From NCBI GenBank assembly GCA_026388345.1, contig JAPLJY010000144.1:1-43876 (forward strand): 43,876 nt of DNA, read 5' to 3'. Positions 32,224-40,057 of the stretch are shown here, piece after piece; position 1 is the first letter of the stretch, and each line of letters begins with the position of its first letter. Origin of the DNA: Deltaproteobacteria bacterium. Lineage in GTDB: Bacteria > Desulfobacterota > Syntrophia > Syntrophales > UBA5619. The notes under the pieces are model-generated. The model was given only the letters and a program-made list of their open reading frames with translations, made no database searches and was not told where the DNA came from. Both the position numbers and the translations under genes were made by a program.

Positions 32224-34299
32224 ATGCAGAACAGCGAGAGCCAAAAGGCCGGAGGGCATCCCGTTCTTCGGGGCGCGTTGAGGGTACGGGATAAGGTCGT
32301 CACTGCGGCGGAGGCCGTCCAACTCATCCGGACGGGAGATGTTGTTGCCACTGGCGGGTTTGTAGGAGCGGTCTTCGCCGAGGAGATCGCCATTGCCATC
32401 GAGACGCACTTTCTGGAAACCGGACGTCCGCGGGATTTGACGCTGATGTATGCCGCCGGCCAGGGGGATGGGGCGGACCGGGGATTGAACCATCTGGCCC
32501 ATGCGGGTCTGGTGAAGCGGGTCGTCGGCGGGTTTTGGGGCCTTGCCCCGAAACTGGGCAGGATGGCGGTGGAAAACCGGATCATCGCGTACAACCTTCC
32601 CCAGGGGGTAATCTCGCACATGTTCCGCGATATCGCGGCGCACAAGCCCCGGACGATCACCGCGGTCGGCCTGGGGACGTTCGTCGATCCGCGCCACGGC
32701 GGCGGGAAGGTCAACACGATCACGACCGAAGAGATGGTGGAACTCATCACGTTCGACGGAAAGGAGTACCTGGCTTACAAACACCTCCCCGTGAACGTCG
32801 CGATCCTCCGGGGAACGACCGCCGACACGGACGGGAACGTCTCTATGGAGAAGGAGGCCCTCACCGTCGAGAACCTCTCCATCGCGATGGCTGCCCGGAA
32901 TTCGGGCGGATACGTGATCGTCCAAGTGGAGCGAGTCGCGGACCGGGGGACGCTGAACGCCCGGAGCGTGAAGATCCCAGGTATCCTGGTCGACTGCGTC
33001 GTCGTGGCCCGTCCCGAGAACCACTGGCAGACCTTCGCCCATCCTTACAACCCGGCCCTGAGCGGCGAGGTGAAAATACCGCTCCGCTCCATGCCGCCGA
33101 TGGAGATGAGTGCGAAAAAGATCATCTCCCGGAGGGCCGCACTTGAACTTGCGGTCAACGACGTCGTGAACCTGGGCATCGGCATCCCGGAAGGGGTGGC
33201 AAACGTCGCGAATGAGGAGAAAATCCACAATTATTTCACGCTGACGGCGGAGCCCGGCGTGATCGGCGGCGTTCCGGCGGGCGGACTCAGCTTCGGCGCG
33301 GCGACGAACACCGACTGTATTATCGATCAGCCCTACCAGTTCGATTACTACGATGGCGGCGGTCTGGACGTGACCTGTCTCGGGATGGCAGAGGCCGACA
33401 GGGAAGGGAACGTCAACGTCAGCAAATTCGGGCCGCGGCTGGCCGGCTGCGGCGGGTTCATCAACATCAGCCAGGGAGCGAAGAAGTGTATCTTTGTGGG
33501 AACCTTCACGGCCGGCGGCCTTGAGGTTTCAATTCGCGACGGGAAGCTCGTCATCGAAAGGGAAGGACGCGTCCGGAAATTCGTCAACCGCGTCGAGCAG
33601 GTCACCTTCGGCGGCCGGTACTCTGCCGGACGGGGGCAGTACGTCCGCTATGTGACGGAGCGCTGCGTCTTCGCGCTGACCACGGAGGGGCTGGAGCTGA
33701 TCGAGATCGCCCCCGGCATCGATCCGGAGAGGGACATTCTTGCCCTGATGGGTTTCCGACCCATCGTCCGCAATCCCCGGCCGATGGACGAACGGATCTT
33801 CCGGCCGGCGCCGATGAACCTCGCCGGCGAACTCCTCGCCGTCCCCCTCGAAGACCGGCTGACCTACACCCCGGAAGAGAATCTTTTCTTCGTCGATTTT
33901 CAGGGGCTCCAGGTCCGGTCGGTGGAACAGATCCGCAAGATCGACCGGCTCGTGCGAGAGGTCTTGGCGCCAGTGGGAAAGCGGGTCTACGCCATTGTCA
34001 ATTACGACAACTTCGACATCCTGCCGGAGCTGATGGATGCTTATACCGGGATGGTGAAGGGGATAGTGGAGGATCTCTACATCGGCACGACGCACTATAC
34101 GGCGAGCGCCTTCGCGCGGATGAAGATTGGGGAGGCGCTGGCGGAAAAGAAGATTATCCCCCGCATGTACGCGAGCCGGGAAGAGGCGGAAACGGCCCTT
34201 CGGCAGGGCGAAACGCTTTCCTCCGCACCGCTTTCCCCGCCCCCCGAAGCGGGGCATTGCGTTTCTCCGCCTGTGGGGAAGAGCCGGAGTGAGGGTTGA
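32224..34299 (+). CDS. Long acyl-CoA:acetate/propionate CoA-transferase (YdiF/PCT type)
   Basis: A 691-residue family I CoA-transferase with both halves fused. The N-terminal half has the [17 protein letters not shown] oxyanion region (38-54); the C-terminal half has [16 protein letters not shown] (314-329) and [14 protein letters not shown], whose Glu343 is the expected nucleophile forming the glutamyl-CoA intermediate. The family core ends near residue 520; a further 130 residues ([19 protein letters not shown] and following) form an additional alpha/beta region. The last 25 residues, [14 protein letters not shown] onward, are encoded by intergenic-repeat-like DNA and may not be original. 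GGGGGG precedes the ATG by ten bases. It probably activates short-chain or branched acids using acetyl-CoA or another acyl-CoA. Confidence 0.93.
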   Translation: MQNSESQKAGGHPVLRGALRVRDKVVTAAEAVQLIRTGDVVATGGFVGAVFAEEIAIAIETHFLETGRPRDLTLMYAAGQGDGADRGLNHLAHAGLVKRVVGGFWGLAPKLGRMAVENRIIAYNLPQGVISHMFRDIAAHKPRTITAVGLGTFVDPRHGGGKVNTITTEEMVELITFDGKEYLAYKHLPVNVAILRGTTADTDGNVSMEKEALTVENLSIAMAARNSGGYVIVQVERVADRGTLNARSVKIPGILVDCVVVARPENHWQTFAHPYNPALSGEVKIPLRSMPPMEMSAKKIISRRAALELAVNDVVNLGIGIPEGVANVANEEKIHNYFTLTAEPGVIGGVPAGGLSFGAATNTDCIIDQPYQFDYYDGGGLDVTCLGMAEADREGNVNVSKFGPRLAGCGGFINISQGAKKCIFVGTFTAGGLEVSIRDGKLVIEREGRVRKFVNRVEQVTFGGRYSAGRGQYVRYVTERCVFALTTEGLELIEIAPGIDPERDILALMGFRPIVRNPRPMDERIFRPAPMNLAGELLAVPLEDRLTYTPEENLFFVDFQGLQVRSVEQIRKIDRLVREVLAPVGKRVYAIVNYDNFDILPELMDAYTGMVKGIVEDLYIGTTHYTASAFARMKIGEALAEKKIIPRMYASREEAETALRQGETLSSAPLSPPPEAGHCVSPPVGKSRSEG
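34210..34265. repeat. Intergenic-type inverted repeat inside the CoA-transferase 3' end
   Basis: Outer arms GAAACGC (34210-34216) and GCGTTTC (34259-34265) enclose an inner hairpin CCCCGC (34235-34240)/GCGGGG (34249-34254). The flanking sequence GAGCCGGAGTGAGGG resembles widespread intergenic repeat units of proteobacteria. It encodes the low-complexity tail of the CoA-transferase and supplies GAGGG, the likely ribosome binding site of the next gene. Confidence 0.5.
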
Positions 34300-34303
34300 G
34301 CGG

Positions 34304-35839
34304 ATGGAAAACGGCATTCTGCTCGTTCACCCGCCGGCGGCGAAGGCCTGCGAGGCGCCGGGAGGGGCGGCGAGGCTCTCGGGGGCGCTCCGGCGCCACG
34401 GCGTTGCCTGCCGCTTCTGGGACGCCAACCTGGAAGGACAACTGCGGCTGATGGAGGAGAGGCGTTCCGGGGCTGAGGCTTTCGACACCTGGACTCGGCG
34501 GGCTGCGAGGCATCTCGCGGAGAACCTTGCCGCCCTTCGCTCTCGCGATCTCTACGGCAATCCCGACCGTTACCGGCGGGCGGTGAGGGACGTGAACCGA
34601 CTCCTGGCGACGGCGGCGCGGCCTTACGGCGTCCGCCTGAGCCTTGCCGATTACGAGGATGAAAGGCTCTCTCCCGTCCGGAGCGCCGATCTTCTTCAGG
34701 CCGCCGCCGGGCCGGAGAAGAATCCCTTTCATCACTGGTTTCGTGTGCGCCTTCCGGAGATTCTCAGCGAGACCGCCGTTTCGCACGTGGGCTTTTCGCT
34801 GAATTACCTGAGCCAGGTCCTGACGACCTTTGCCATGATCGGGTTTCTCCGGTGGGTGTTTCCGAAGGTCCGGATCGTACTCGGCGGCGGGCTCGTCACC
34901 TCCTGGATCCGGCAGCCGGACTGGAAGAACCCCTTCGCGGGCCTCGTGGACGAGATGATCGCCGGGCCGGGCGAAGTCCCGCTTCTTGCCCTCCTTGGGA
35001 AGGAACACGACAACGGTCCGGACCGGCCGAACCTTGAAGGCTTTCCGCTGGCCGATTATCTCTCGCCGGGGATGGTGCTCCCCTACAGCGCCTCCAGCGG
35101 CTGCTGGTGGCGGCGCTGCTCCTTCTGTCCGGAGCGGGCAGAGGGGAACCCCTACCGGCCCATTCCGCCCGCGCAGGTTACGGCGGACCTCCGCACCCTG
35201 ATTGCGGAGACGGGACCGGCGCTGATCCACCTCCTCGACAATGCCCTCAGCCCTGCGCTCCTTGATTCCCTGGCCGCGGACCCGCCCGGGGCGCCCTGGT
35301 ATGGCTTCGCCCGCGTCGCGCCCCGCCTCGCCGATCCCGGTTTCTGTATGCAATTGCGGGATTCCGGCTGCGTCATGCTGAAATTGGGGCTGGAGTCGGG
35401 CGATCCGGAGGTCCTCAACGCCCTCAACAAGGGGATCGACTTGAAAACGGCATCTGCATCACTCAAAAACCTGAAGGCGGCGGGGATCGCGACCTACGTC
35501 TATCTCCTTTTCGGAACGCCCGCGGAAACGCCTGCGGCGGCCCGGCGGACGCTTGCCTTCACAGCGGAGCATGCGGAAGAGATCGATTTTTTGAACCTCG
35601 CAATCTTCAACCTCCCCGCCTGGGGACCGGACGGGGAGCGCCTCGATACCGGGGAATTCTACGAGGGGGACTTGTCGCTCTACCGCCCATTCGCCCACCC
35701 GCAGGGCTGGAACCGGGGCGAGGTCCGGCGGTTTCTGGAGCGGGAATTCAAGAGGCACCCCGCCGTCGCGGCGATCCTCCGGCGCGATCCGCCCCTCTTC
35801 ACCTCGAACCACGCACCGTTCTTCGCCCTGAAACCCTAA
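34304..35839 (+). CDS. B12-binding-domain radical SAM protein
   Basis: A 511-residue enzyme. The N-terminal 250 residues have the layout of a cobalamin-binding Rossmann domain (ILLVHPPAAK at the first strand, HVGFSLNYLSQV, then VRIVLGGGLVTSW and EVPLLALLG), though the DxHxxG cobalamin motif is not present. The radical SAM cluster is CxxxxCxxC (Cys267, Cys272, Cys275 in GCWWRRCSFCPE), one residue longer than standard between the first two Cys. GLESGDPEVLNALNKG is the usual later strand of this family. The start is set at ATG 34304, four bases after the CoA-transferase stop; a longer frame from 34127 lies inside that gene. Reaction unknown; no substrate clue beyond the neighbouring CoA-transferase. 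Confidence 0.9.
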   Translation: MENGILLVHPPAAKACEAPGGAARLSGALRRHGVACRFWDANLEGQLRLMEERRSGAEAFDTWTRRAARHLAENLAALRSRDLYGNPDRYRRAVRDVNRLLATAARPYGVRLSLADYEDERLSPVRSADLLQAAAGPEKNPFHHWFRVRLPEILSETAVSHVGFSLNYLSQVLTTFAMIGFLRWVFPKVRIVLGGGLVTSWIRQPDWKNPFAGLVDEMIAGPGEVPLLALLGKEHDNGPDRPNLEGFPLADYLSPGMVLPYSASSGCWWRRCSFCPERAEGNPYRPIPPAQVTADLRTLIAETGPALIHLLDNALSPALLDSLAADPPGAPWYGFARVAPRLADPGFCMQLRDSGCVMLKLGLESGDPEVLNALNKGIDLKTASASLKNLKAAGIATYVYLLFGTPAETPAAARRTLAFTAEHAEEIDFLNLAIFNLPAWGPDGERLDTGEFYEGDLSLYRPFAHPQGWNRGEVRRFLEREFKRHPAVAAILRRDPPLFTSNHAPFFALKP

Positions 35840-35995
35840 CAGGCTGAAACGCCCATCTGCTTTTGTTTCCCTCATCCTTCGCCGTTCAACGTACCAGGAA
35901 GTGCGCCTCACGACTCAGGATTGGTTCCGCTTCGCTCCACGATTCTACGAATGCGGGGGCCTTGCATCTGGACATTTTTGAACAGCCTGCAAAAA

Positions 35996-36014
35996 GAGCC
36001 TTTTCAACAGGCTC
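35996..36014 (-). terminator. Small hairpin with T-run on the minus strand
   Basis: GAGCC (35996-36000) pairs with GGCTC (36010-36014). Read on the minus strand it is followed by TTTTT. No leftward gene ends here, so it may be part of an intergenic repeat or prevent antisense reading into the radical SAM gene. Confidence 0.35.
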
Positions 36015-36055
36015 CTAAGTCGCACCCGCGGTCTTTGTGTCAATCAATAAACTTC

Positions 36056-36084
36056 TTGACAATAGAACCATCGTTCTATATAAA
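36056..36084 (+). promoter_or_regulatory. lexA: lexA promoter with LexA box in the spacer
   Basis: TTGACA (36056-36061), a 17-base spacer and TATAAA (36079-36084) form a strong promoter. The spacer contains the perfect palindrome TAGAAC-CATC-GTTCTA (36063-36078), whose core GAAC-N4-GTTC is the LexA box known from Gram-positive bacteria. LexA bound here would block polymerase, giving autoregulation. Transcription should start at about 36091, which is the A of the start codon. Confidence 0.82.
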
Positions 36085-36090
36085 AGAATT

Positions 36091-36678
36091 ATGAAAGAAA
36101 AGCGCACCATCAAAACGGTTCAGAAAATCATTGCCGCCTTCTTTCGGGAAAACCGTCGCATGCCTTCCTTTGCCGAGATGGTTGGCATCCTGGACGTCAA
36201 ATCAAAAAGCGTCGTCCATTTCTGGGTCAAGAAGCTTATTGAGGCAGGTATTATCGAAAAAGACAACAAGGGACATCTGACGTTTTCGAAACGATCCTTT
36301 GCTATTCCTCTGGTTGGTTCTGTGCAGGCAGGCTTTCCATCGCCGGAGGAAGAGGCTCTCTGTGACATCCTGTCTATGGACGAATATCTGATCACCAGGC
36401 CCGATTCATCTTTTCTTTTGCAGGTCCACGGTGATTCCATGATTGGTGAGGGGATCATGGAAGGAGACCTGGTTATTGTGGAAAAAGGGCGTGAACCCAA
36501 AAGCGGCAATGTTGTGATTGCTGAAGTAGACGGGGAATGGACGATGAAATACTTCCGAAAACAGGGGAATCAAATTACGCTGGAAGCTGCCAATGCCAAA
36601 TATCCGGTAATCAGGCCCAAGCAGGAACTGAAGATAGGCGGCATTGTAACCGCCGTTGTCAGAAAATATCATCCATAG
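36091..36678 (+). CDS. lexA: SOS repressor LexA
   Basis: A 195-residue repressor-protease. The N-terminal winged helix (about 1-65) has IIAAFFRENRRMPSFAEMVG and a recognition region around LDVKSKSVVHFWVKKL. The cleavage site is Ala80-Gly81 in VQAGFPSP; the catalytic dyad is Ser116 (HGDSMIGEG) and Lys153 (EWTMKYF). RecA-stimulated self-cleavage would release SOS genes. The start at 36091 fits the family N-terminus; there is no Shine-Dalgarno sequence, and the predicted transcription start coincides with the ATG, so the mRNA may be leaderless. A longer frame from 36037 would run through the promoter. A small conserved gene follows 33 bases later. Confidence 0.94.
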   Translation: MKEKRTIKTVQKIIAAFFRENRRMPSFAEMVGILDVKSKSVVHFWVKKLIEAGIIEKDNKGHLTFSKRSFAIPLVGSVQAGFPSPEEEALCDILSMDEYLITRPDSSFLLQVHGDSMIGEGIMEGDLVIVEKGREPKSGNVVIAEVDGEWTMKYFRKQGNQITLEAANAKYPVIRPKQELKIGGIVTAVVRKYHP

Positions 36679-36711
36679 AGAAAGAATCGAGCATGTGAAG
36701 TAACTGAAGCT

Positions 36712-36981
36712 ATGACCCATGAAGAACTTCTGATCCAACTTGAAGATCTCGCCGGCAGACTGAATATCCAAGTCCAGTATGAATCCCTGAAAAATGAAGA
36801 TCCATCAACCTTTGGCGGTTTTTGCCGTGTCCGGGATCAACATATGATTATCATCCATTCCAAGGCAACCATCAGCAGAAAAATCGATATCTTTACAGAG
36901 GCATTACGACGCTTTGATATTGATGACCTTTATATGAGGCCAGCTCTGAGAGAGTATTTGAAGACGGACATTGATTCATAA
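36712..36981 (+). CDS. Conserved hypothetical protein downstream of lexA
   Basis: An 89-residue soluble protein, probably alpha/beta: helix THEELLIQLEDLAGRL, strand IQVQYESL, a GGFCRVRDQHMIIIHS hairpin (about 35-50) and helices SRKIDIFTEALRRFD and MRPALREYL. I recall the pattern GGxCRxxxxxxxxxH and a C-terminal P-x-x-R-E from uncharacterised proteins of related bacteria but know no function. It follows lexA in the same direction with no promoter visible in the 33-base gap, so it is probably in the LexA regulon. The ribosome binding site is weak (TGAAG). It ends 13 bases from a convergent gene. Confidence 0.78.
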   Translation: MTHEELLIQLEDLAGRLNIQVQYESLKNEDPSTFGGFCRVRDQHMIIIHSKATISRKIDIFTEALRRFDIDDLYMRPALREYLKTDIDS

Positions 36982-36994
36982 GAGGGCATCAAGG

Positions 36995-37843
36995 TTAGCG
37001 CTTTTTTTTATTGTCGTAATGCTGGAAATGATCTGTGACAACAGGATGTTCAAGTTCATCAAGACTCATATTGGCAAGCTTCTCCATGGTCGAAATGTCC
37101 AGCATTAAATGCCTGATCTTGGTATCAAGCTGCGGAATTTGTTTCTTGAACATCATCCTTTTGGATATCTCCATAAAAGGGTTTTCAGAGAGCTGTTTTT
37201 TCATGTCGTCCCTAACCGCCGTTACCTCCTTCAACTTGTTCCTTAATAAGGTTTTTCTGTCCATTTCAGGGGGAACATCATCTTTGTCGGGTTGGACTTC
37301 AGCCGTGGCTGTTGTACTTGCGGGAACCGGGGTTTTGCGGTTGATCACCTGATAATTCCCTGCGTTCTTGGCCTCGGGCGCTGTCGTCTTAATGCAGACA
37401 TCCACAACGAATGTACCCTTCTCCGTTGAAAAAGGAATGATGATGCTGGGGCTGTCATGAATAGGGTTGATCGTATGATTTTTTCCGTAAATCACGGTGG
37501 GTATGGCCGCGTAAACCGTCATCCCTTCCTTCTCCATATAGGTCCTGGCTACACCGGAGATCATGTTCGTAATTTCACCAACGGCATCAAAGATTTCCCG
37601 GTTGGCAGTCGTATAAGATTCGCCCAGCATGCGGTTTACAATATTGCATATGCAGGTCTCAGTGAAACTAATTGCCAGAGAGCCGGTGGCATCGCCTGTG
37701 ATACCGATGATACCGGAGACATCACCGGCGGCAATGTTACTCTCTTTCAGATAAACCTTGCCCGGAAGGGGATCCATAAAAGCCATCTTCTTCAGGACCT
37801 CCAATGTCCCCTGTAAAAAAGGATTGATAAATTTTACATCCAT
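36995..37843 (-). CDS. CheX-like chemotaxis phosphatase domain with coiled-coil tail
   Basis: A 282-residue protein. Residues 1-155 match the CheX fold: MDVKFINPFLQGTLEVLKKM at the start, SGIIGITGDATGSLAISF, and the active-site helix FDAVGEITNMISGVAR with the ExxN pair Glu90/Asn93 that dephosphorylates CheY. A Pro/Thr/Ala linker (about 172-190) leads to a charged helical tail (MDRKTLLRNKLKEVTAVRDD, then KIRHLMLDISTMEKLANM), probably a coiled coil. Most CheX proteins lack this tail. Possible substrates in the window are the stand-alone receiver (12373-12741) or unlinked CheY proteins. AGGTGA precedes the ATG. It converges with the lexA-linked gene. Confidence 0.88.
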   Translation of the reverse strand: MDVKFINPFLQGTLEVLKKMAFMDPLPGKVYLKESNIAAGDVSGIIGITGDATGSLAISFTETCICNIVNRMLGESYTTANREIFDAVGEITNMISGVARTYMEKEGMTVYAAIPTVIYGKNHTINPIHDSPSIIIPFSTEKGTFVVDVCIKTTAPEAKNAGNYQVINRKTPVPASTTATAEVQPDKDDVPPEMDRKTLLRNKLKEVTAVRDDMKKQLSENPFMEISKRMMFKKQIPQLDTKIRHLMLDISTMEKLANMSLDELEHPVVTDHFQHYDNKKKR

Positions 37844-37975
37844 CGGAATGGTTCACCTCATTTTTTTAAAGCAAGTAATAGCATATTCTTGTTCATTACG
37901 AAATATCTTAATCATGATCTTTCACTCCTTCAGGAACCACCTCCAGGAATTGTGGTTCGTCTTGTCCCCCTCGCT

Positions 37976-38261
37976 TCATAGTACGAGGTTGTGATGGGTC
38001 AGAACGACCACCGTCTTCTTCTGGTTCTTCTTCAGGGTTGCCTCGATCCACCGCATCTGACCGGGATCGATCGCTCCGCCGAAATCGTTGATACCGGCCT
38101 CTGGCACGAAGACCCGGGCGCGAGGAGTCGAGATTGACCAGGACAAGATTCTTGCCGACTTCGTGCGCGTAGTAGGTCATCCCCGGCGCCACGCCTCCCG
38201 ATTTGCCGATGAATGTGCCGGCCACGGTGTACTTGGAAAGGGTGATCGGCTGATGCTTCAA
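37976..38261 (-). pseudogene. Frameshifted fragment of a metallophosphoesterase
   Basis: One frame from 38261 encodes TVAGTFIGKSGGVAPGMTYY and KNLVLVNLDSSRPG, then the coding sense switches frame near 38111-38130 and continues as RVFVPEAGINDFGGAIDPGQ and RWIEATLKKNQ, VVVLTHHNLVL before a TGA at 37976-37978. HH in VLTHHN is the typical metal-binding pair of calcineurin-like phosphoesterases. The N-terminal DxH and GNHD motifs are missing, and the 3' end is short, so both ends are lost in addition to the frameshift. It follows the ugpE gene on the same strand by a few bases, so it was probably the last gene of that operon. Confidence 0.75.
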
Positions 38262-38289
38262 GAGGGTTTACAAGTTACACCCGTGGCTC

Positions 38290-39111
38290 CTACTTGATGC
38301 CGGAGCGCATGAAGCTCTGGACAAACTGGCGTTGGAAGAGCAGGAAGGCGATCAGCAGCGGGGAAACGGCCAGAAGCGTGCCGGCCGAGATGACCGAAAA
38401 GTTGACCCCCGATTCCGGCGCCCCGAAGATGGAGAGGCCCACCGTGAGCGGCCGCGTCTCCGTGGAATTGGTGATGATCACGGGCCAGAGGAAGTTGTTC
38501 CAGTGATAGCTCACCGAGACCAGACCGTAGGCCACGTAGGTCGGCTTGGCCAGCGGGATGTAGACCTTCCAGAGCACCGACAGCCACCCCGCCCCCTCGA
38601 CCCGGGCCGCCTCCACCAGTTCCTTGGGCACCTGTTTGAAGGCCTGCCGCAACAGAAAGATGCCGAAGGCCGAGGCCATGTAGGGCAGACCGATCCCCAG
38701 GATCGTGTCCACCAGCCCCAGGGAGCTTATGGTCTTGTAGTTCTGCACGATCAGAACGTCCGGCATGATCATGATCTGGACGAGCACCAGGAGGAAGGCG
38801 ATCTCCTTGCCGGGGAATTCGAAACGGGCAAAGGCATACGCGGCCATGGTGCAGAGGATGAACTGCCCGATCAGGGTGATGCAGACCAGGACGAAGGTGT
38901 TGAAGAAATAGCGGGCGAACGGCGCGACCTTCCAAGCGTTGCGGAAGTTGTCCAGGGTCAGTGGCGCCGTCAGAACAAAGCGGCTGATGAAATCCATCGG
39001 ATGGAAGGCCGCCCAGATGGCGTACAGCAACGGCGCCGCCCACAAAAAGGCCAACAGCCAGGCCGCCAGGACCTCCACCTTCTGCATCCAGTCGGAACCA
39101 CGGTTGATCAC
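38290..39111 (-). CDS. ugpE: ABC sugar-type permease, UgpE-like
   Basis: A 273-residue CUT1-family permease with six predicted helices. The EAA loop is VEAARVEGAGWLSVLWKVYIPLAKP (partly quoted: EAARVEGAGWLSVLWKVY), and the N-terminal FHPMDFISRF and the C-terminal FQRQFVQSFMRSGIK are typical of UgpE/MalG. The start is set at the GTG that overlaps the ugpA stop (GTGA); an internal ATG at 39087 is possible. A longer open frame reaching 39954 reads through ugpA in another frame and is an artefact. It forms the channel together with UgpA. Confidence 0.93.
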   Translation of the reverse strand: MINRGSDWMQKVEVLAAWLLAFLWAAPLLYAIWAAFHPMDFISRFVLTAPLTLDNFRNAWKVAPFARYFFNTFVLVCITLIGQFILCTMAAYAFARFEFPGKEIAFLLVLVQIMIMPDVLIVQNYKTISSLGLVDTILGIGLPYMASAFGIFLLRQAFKQVPKELVEAARVEGAGWLSVLWKVYIPLAKPTYVAYGLVSVSYHWNNFLWPVIITNSTETRPLTVGLSIFGAPESGVNFSVISAGTLLAVSPLLIAFLLFQRQFVQSFMRSGIK

Positions 39112-39992
39112 TGGTAATGCACCCTCTTTTCCATGTACCGAAACTGCGTGATGGCCGCCAGGCACAGAATGACCAGCAGCACCACTGTCAGCGTCGAGGC
39201 GTAGGCCGTGTCCCAGAAGCCGAATGCCACCTCGTAGATGTAGTACAAAAGGAGCGACGAGGCGTTGTCCGGCCCGCCCTTGGTCAGGATGAAGATGTGA
39301 TCGACGAGCTTGAAGGAGTTGATCGTGGCGTTGACCAGGACGAAGAGCATCGTCGGCATCAGAAGCGGCAGGGTCACCCGGCGGAAGAAATACCAGCGGC
39401 CGGCGCCCTCGATCAGGGCCGCCTCCTCCAGTTCGGGCGGAATGCCCTGCAGCGCGGCCAGGAAGAAGATCATGAAAAACCCTGCGTCTTTCCAGACGGC
39501 CAGGACCATCATGCACCCCAGGGCCGTCCTGGTGTCGCCCAGCCAACTGTGGCTCGGGATATTGAACAGTCCGCAGATCTGGTCCAGAAGCCCGATCTGG
39601 GGGGTATAAAAGAAGAGCCAGATGTTGGCCACGGCGATCATGGGAAGGATCGTCGGCGTGAAATAGGCCGCCCGGACGATGCCCCGGCCGGGGAGACGGC
39701 CATTGACGCAGACGGCCATGAAGATTGCGAGGCTCACGCTGATCGGGATCACCCCCAGGGCGTAGATGGCATTGTTCTGGAGGACCTGCCAGAAAACGGG
39801 ATCCGCGATCATGGTGCTGTAGTTGTCCAGACCGATGAACTTCGAGGGACGACCCTCCCGGCCCGTGGAAAAGAAACTGGCGATGAACCCGCCCACGATC
39901 GGATAGTGGGTGAAGGCGACCATGAGGATCGCCGCCGGCAGCAGGAGGAGCCAAGCATATACCTGGCCGGCGATTTGGCGCTGCAGTTTCAT
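39108..39992 (-). CDS. ugpA: ABC sugar-type permease, UgpA-like
   Basis: A 294-residue inner-membrane permease with six helices. Diagnostic parts are AWLLLLPAAILMVAFTHYPI at the N-terminus, FTPTILPMIAVANIWLFFY, and the EAA loop LEEAALIEGAGRWYFFRRVTL (partly quoted: EEAALIEGAGRWYFF). The start is at ATG 39992 with AGGGG upstream; 13 further codons to 40031 would run into the terminator hairpin and are excluded. Heterodimer partner of UgpE, with UgpC as ATPase. Confidence 0.94.
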   Translation of the reverse strand: MKLQRQIAGQVYAWLLLLPAAILMVAFTHYPIVGGFIASFFSTGREGRPSKFIGLDNYSTMIADPVFWQVLQNNAIYALGVIPISVSLAIFMAVCVNGRLPGRGIVRAAYFTPTILPMIAVANIWLFFYTPQIGLLDQICGLFNIPSHSWLGDTRTALGCMMVLAVWKDAGFFMIFFLAALQGIPPELEEAALIEGAGRWYFFRRVTLPLLMPTMLFVLVNATINSFKLVDHIFILTKGGPDNASSLLLYYIYEVAFGFWDTAYASTLTVVLLVILCLAAITQFRYMEKRVHYQ

Positions 39993-40009
39993 AAAACCCC
40001 TGAAAGCGT

Positions 40010-40044
40010 AAAAAGGCCGCCGCGCCCTCAACGGCGCGACGGCC
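40010..40044 (-). terminator. Intrinsic terminator after ugpB, inside the operon
   Basis: An 11-base-pair GC-rich stem with one mismatch (40015-40026 with 40033-40044, loop 40027-40032), followed on the minus strand by TTTTT. It sits between ugpB and ugpA. It probably lets most transcripts end after ugpB, giving more binding protein than permease, as in many ABC operons. A T-run on the other side makes it symmetrical. Confidence 0.75.
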
Positions 40045-40057
40045 TGCCTTTTTTGGT

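Noticed and set aside
39112..39954. Upstream extension of the ugpE frame
   Set aside because: It runs through ugpA in another frame and is Gly/Arg/His-rich; the real ugpE starts at the GTGA overlap.
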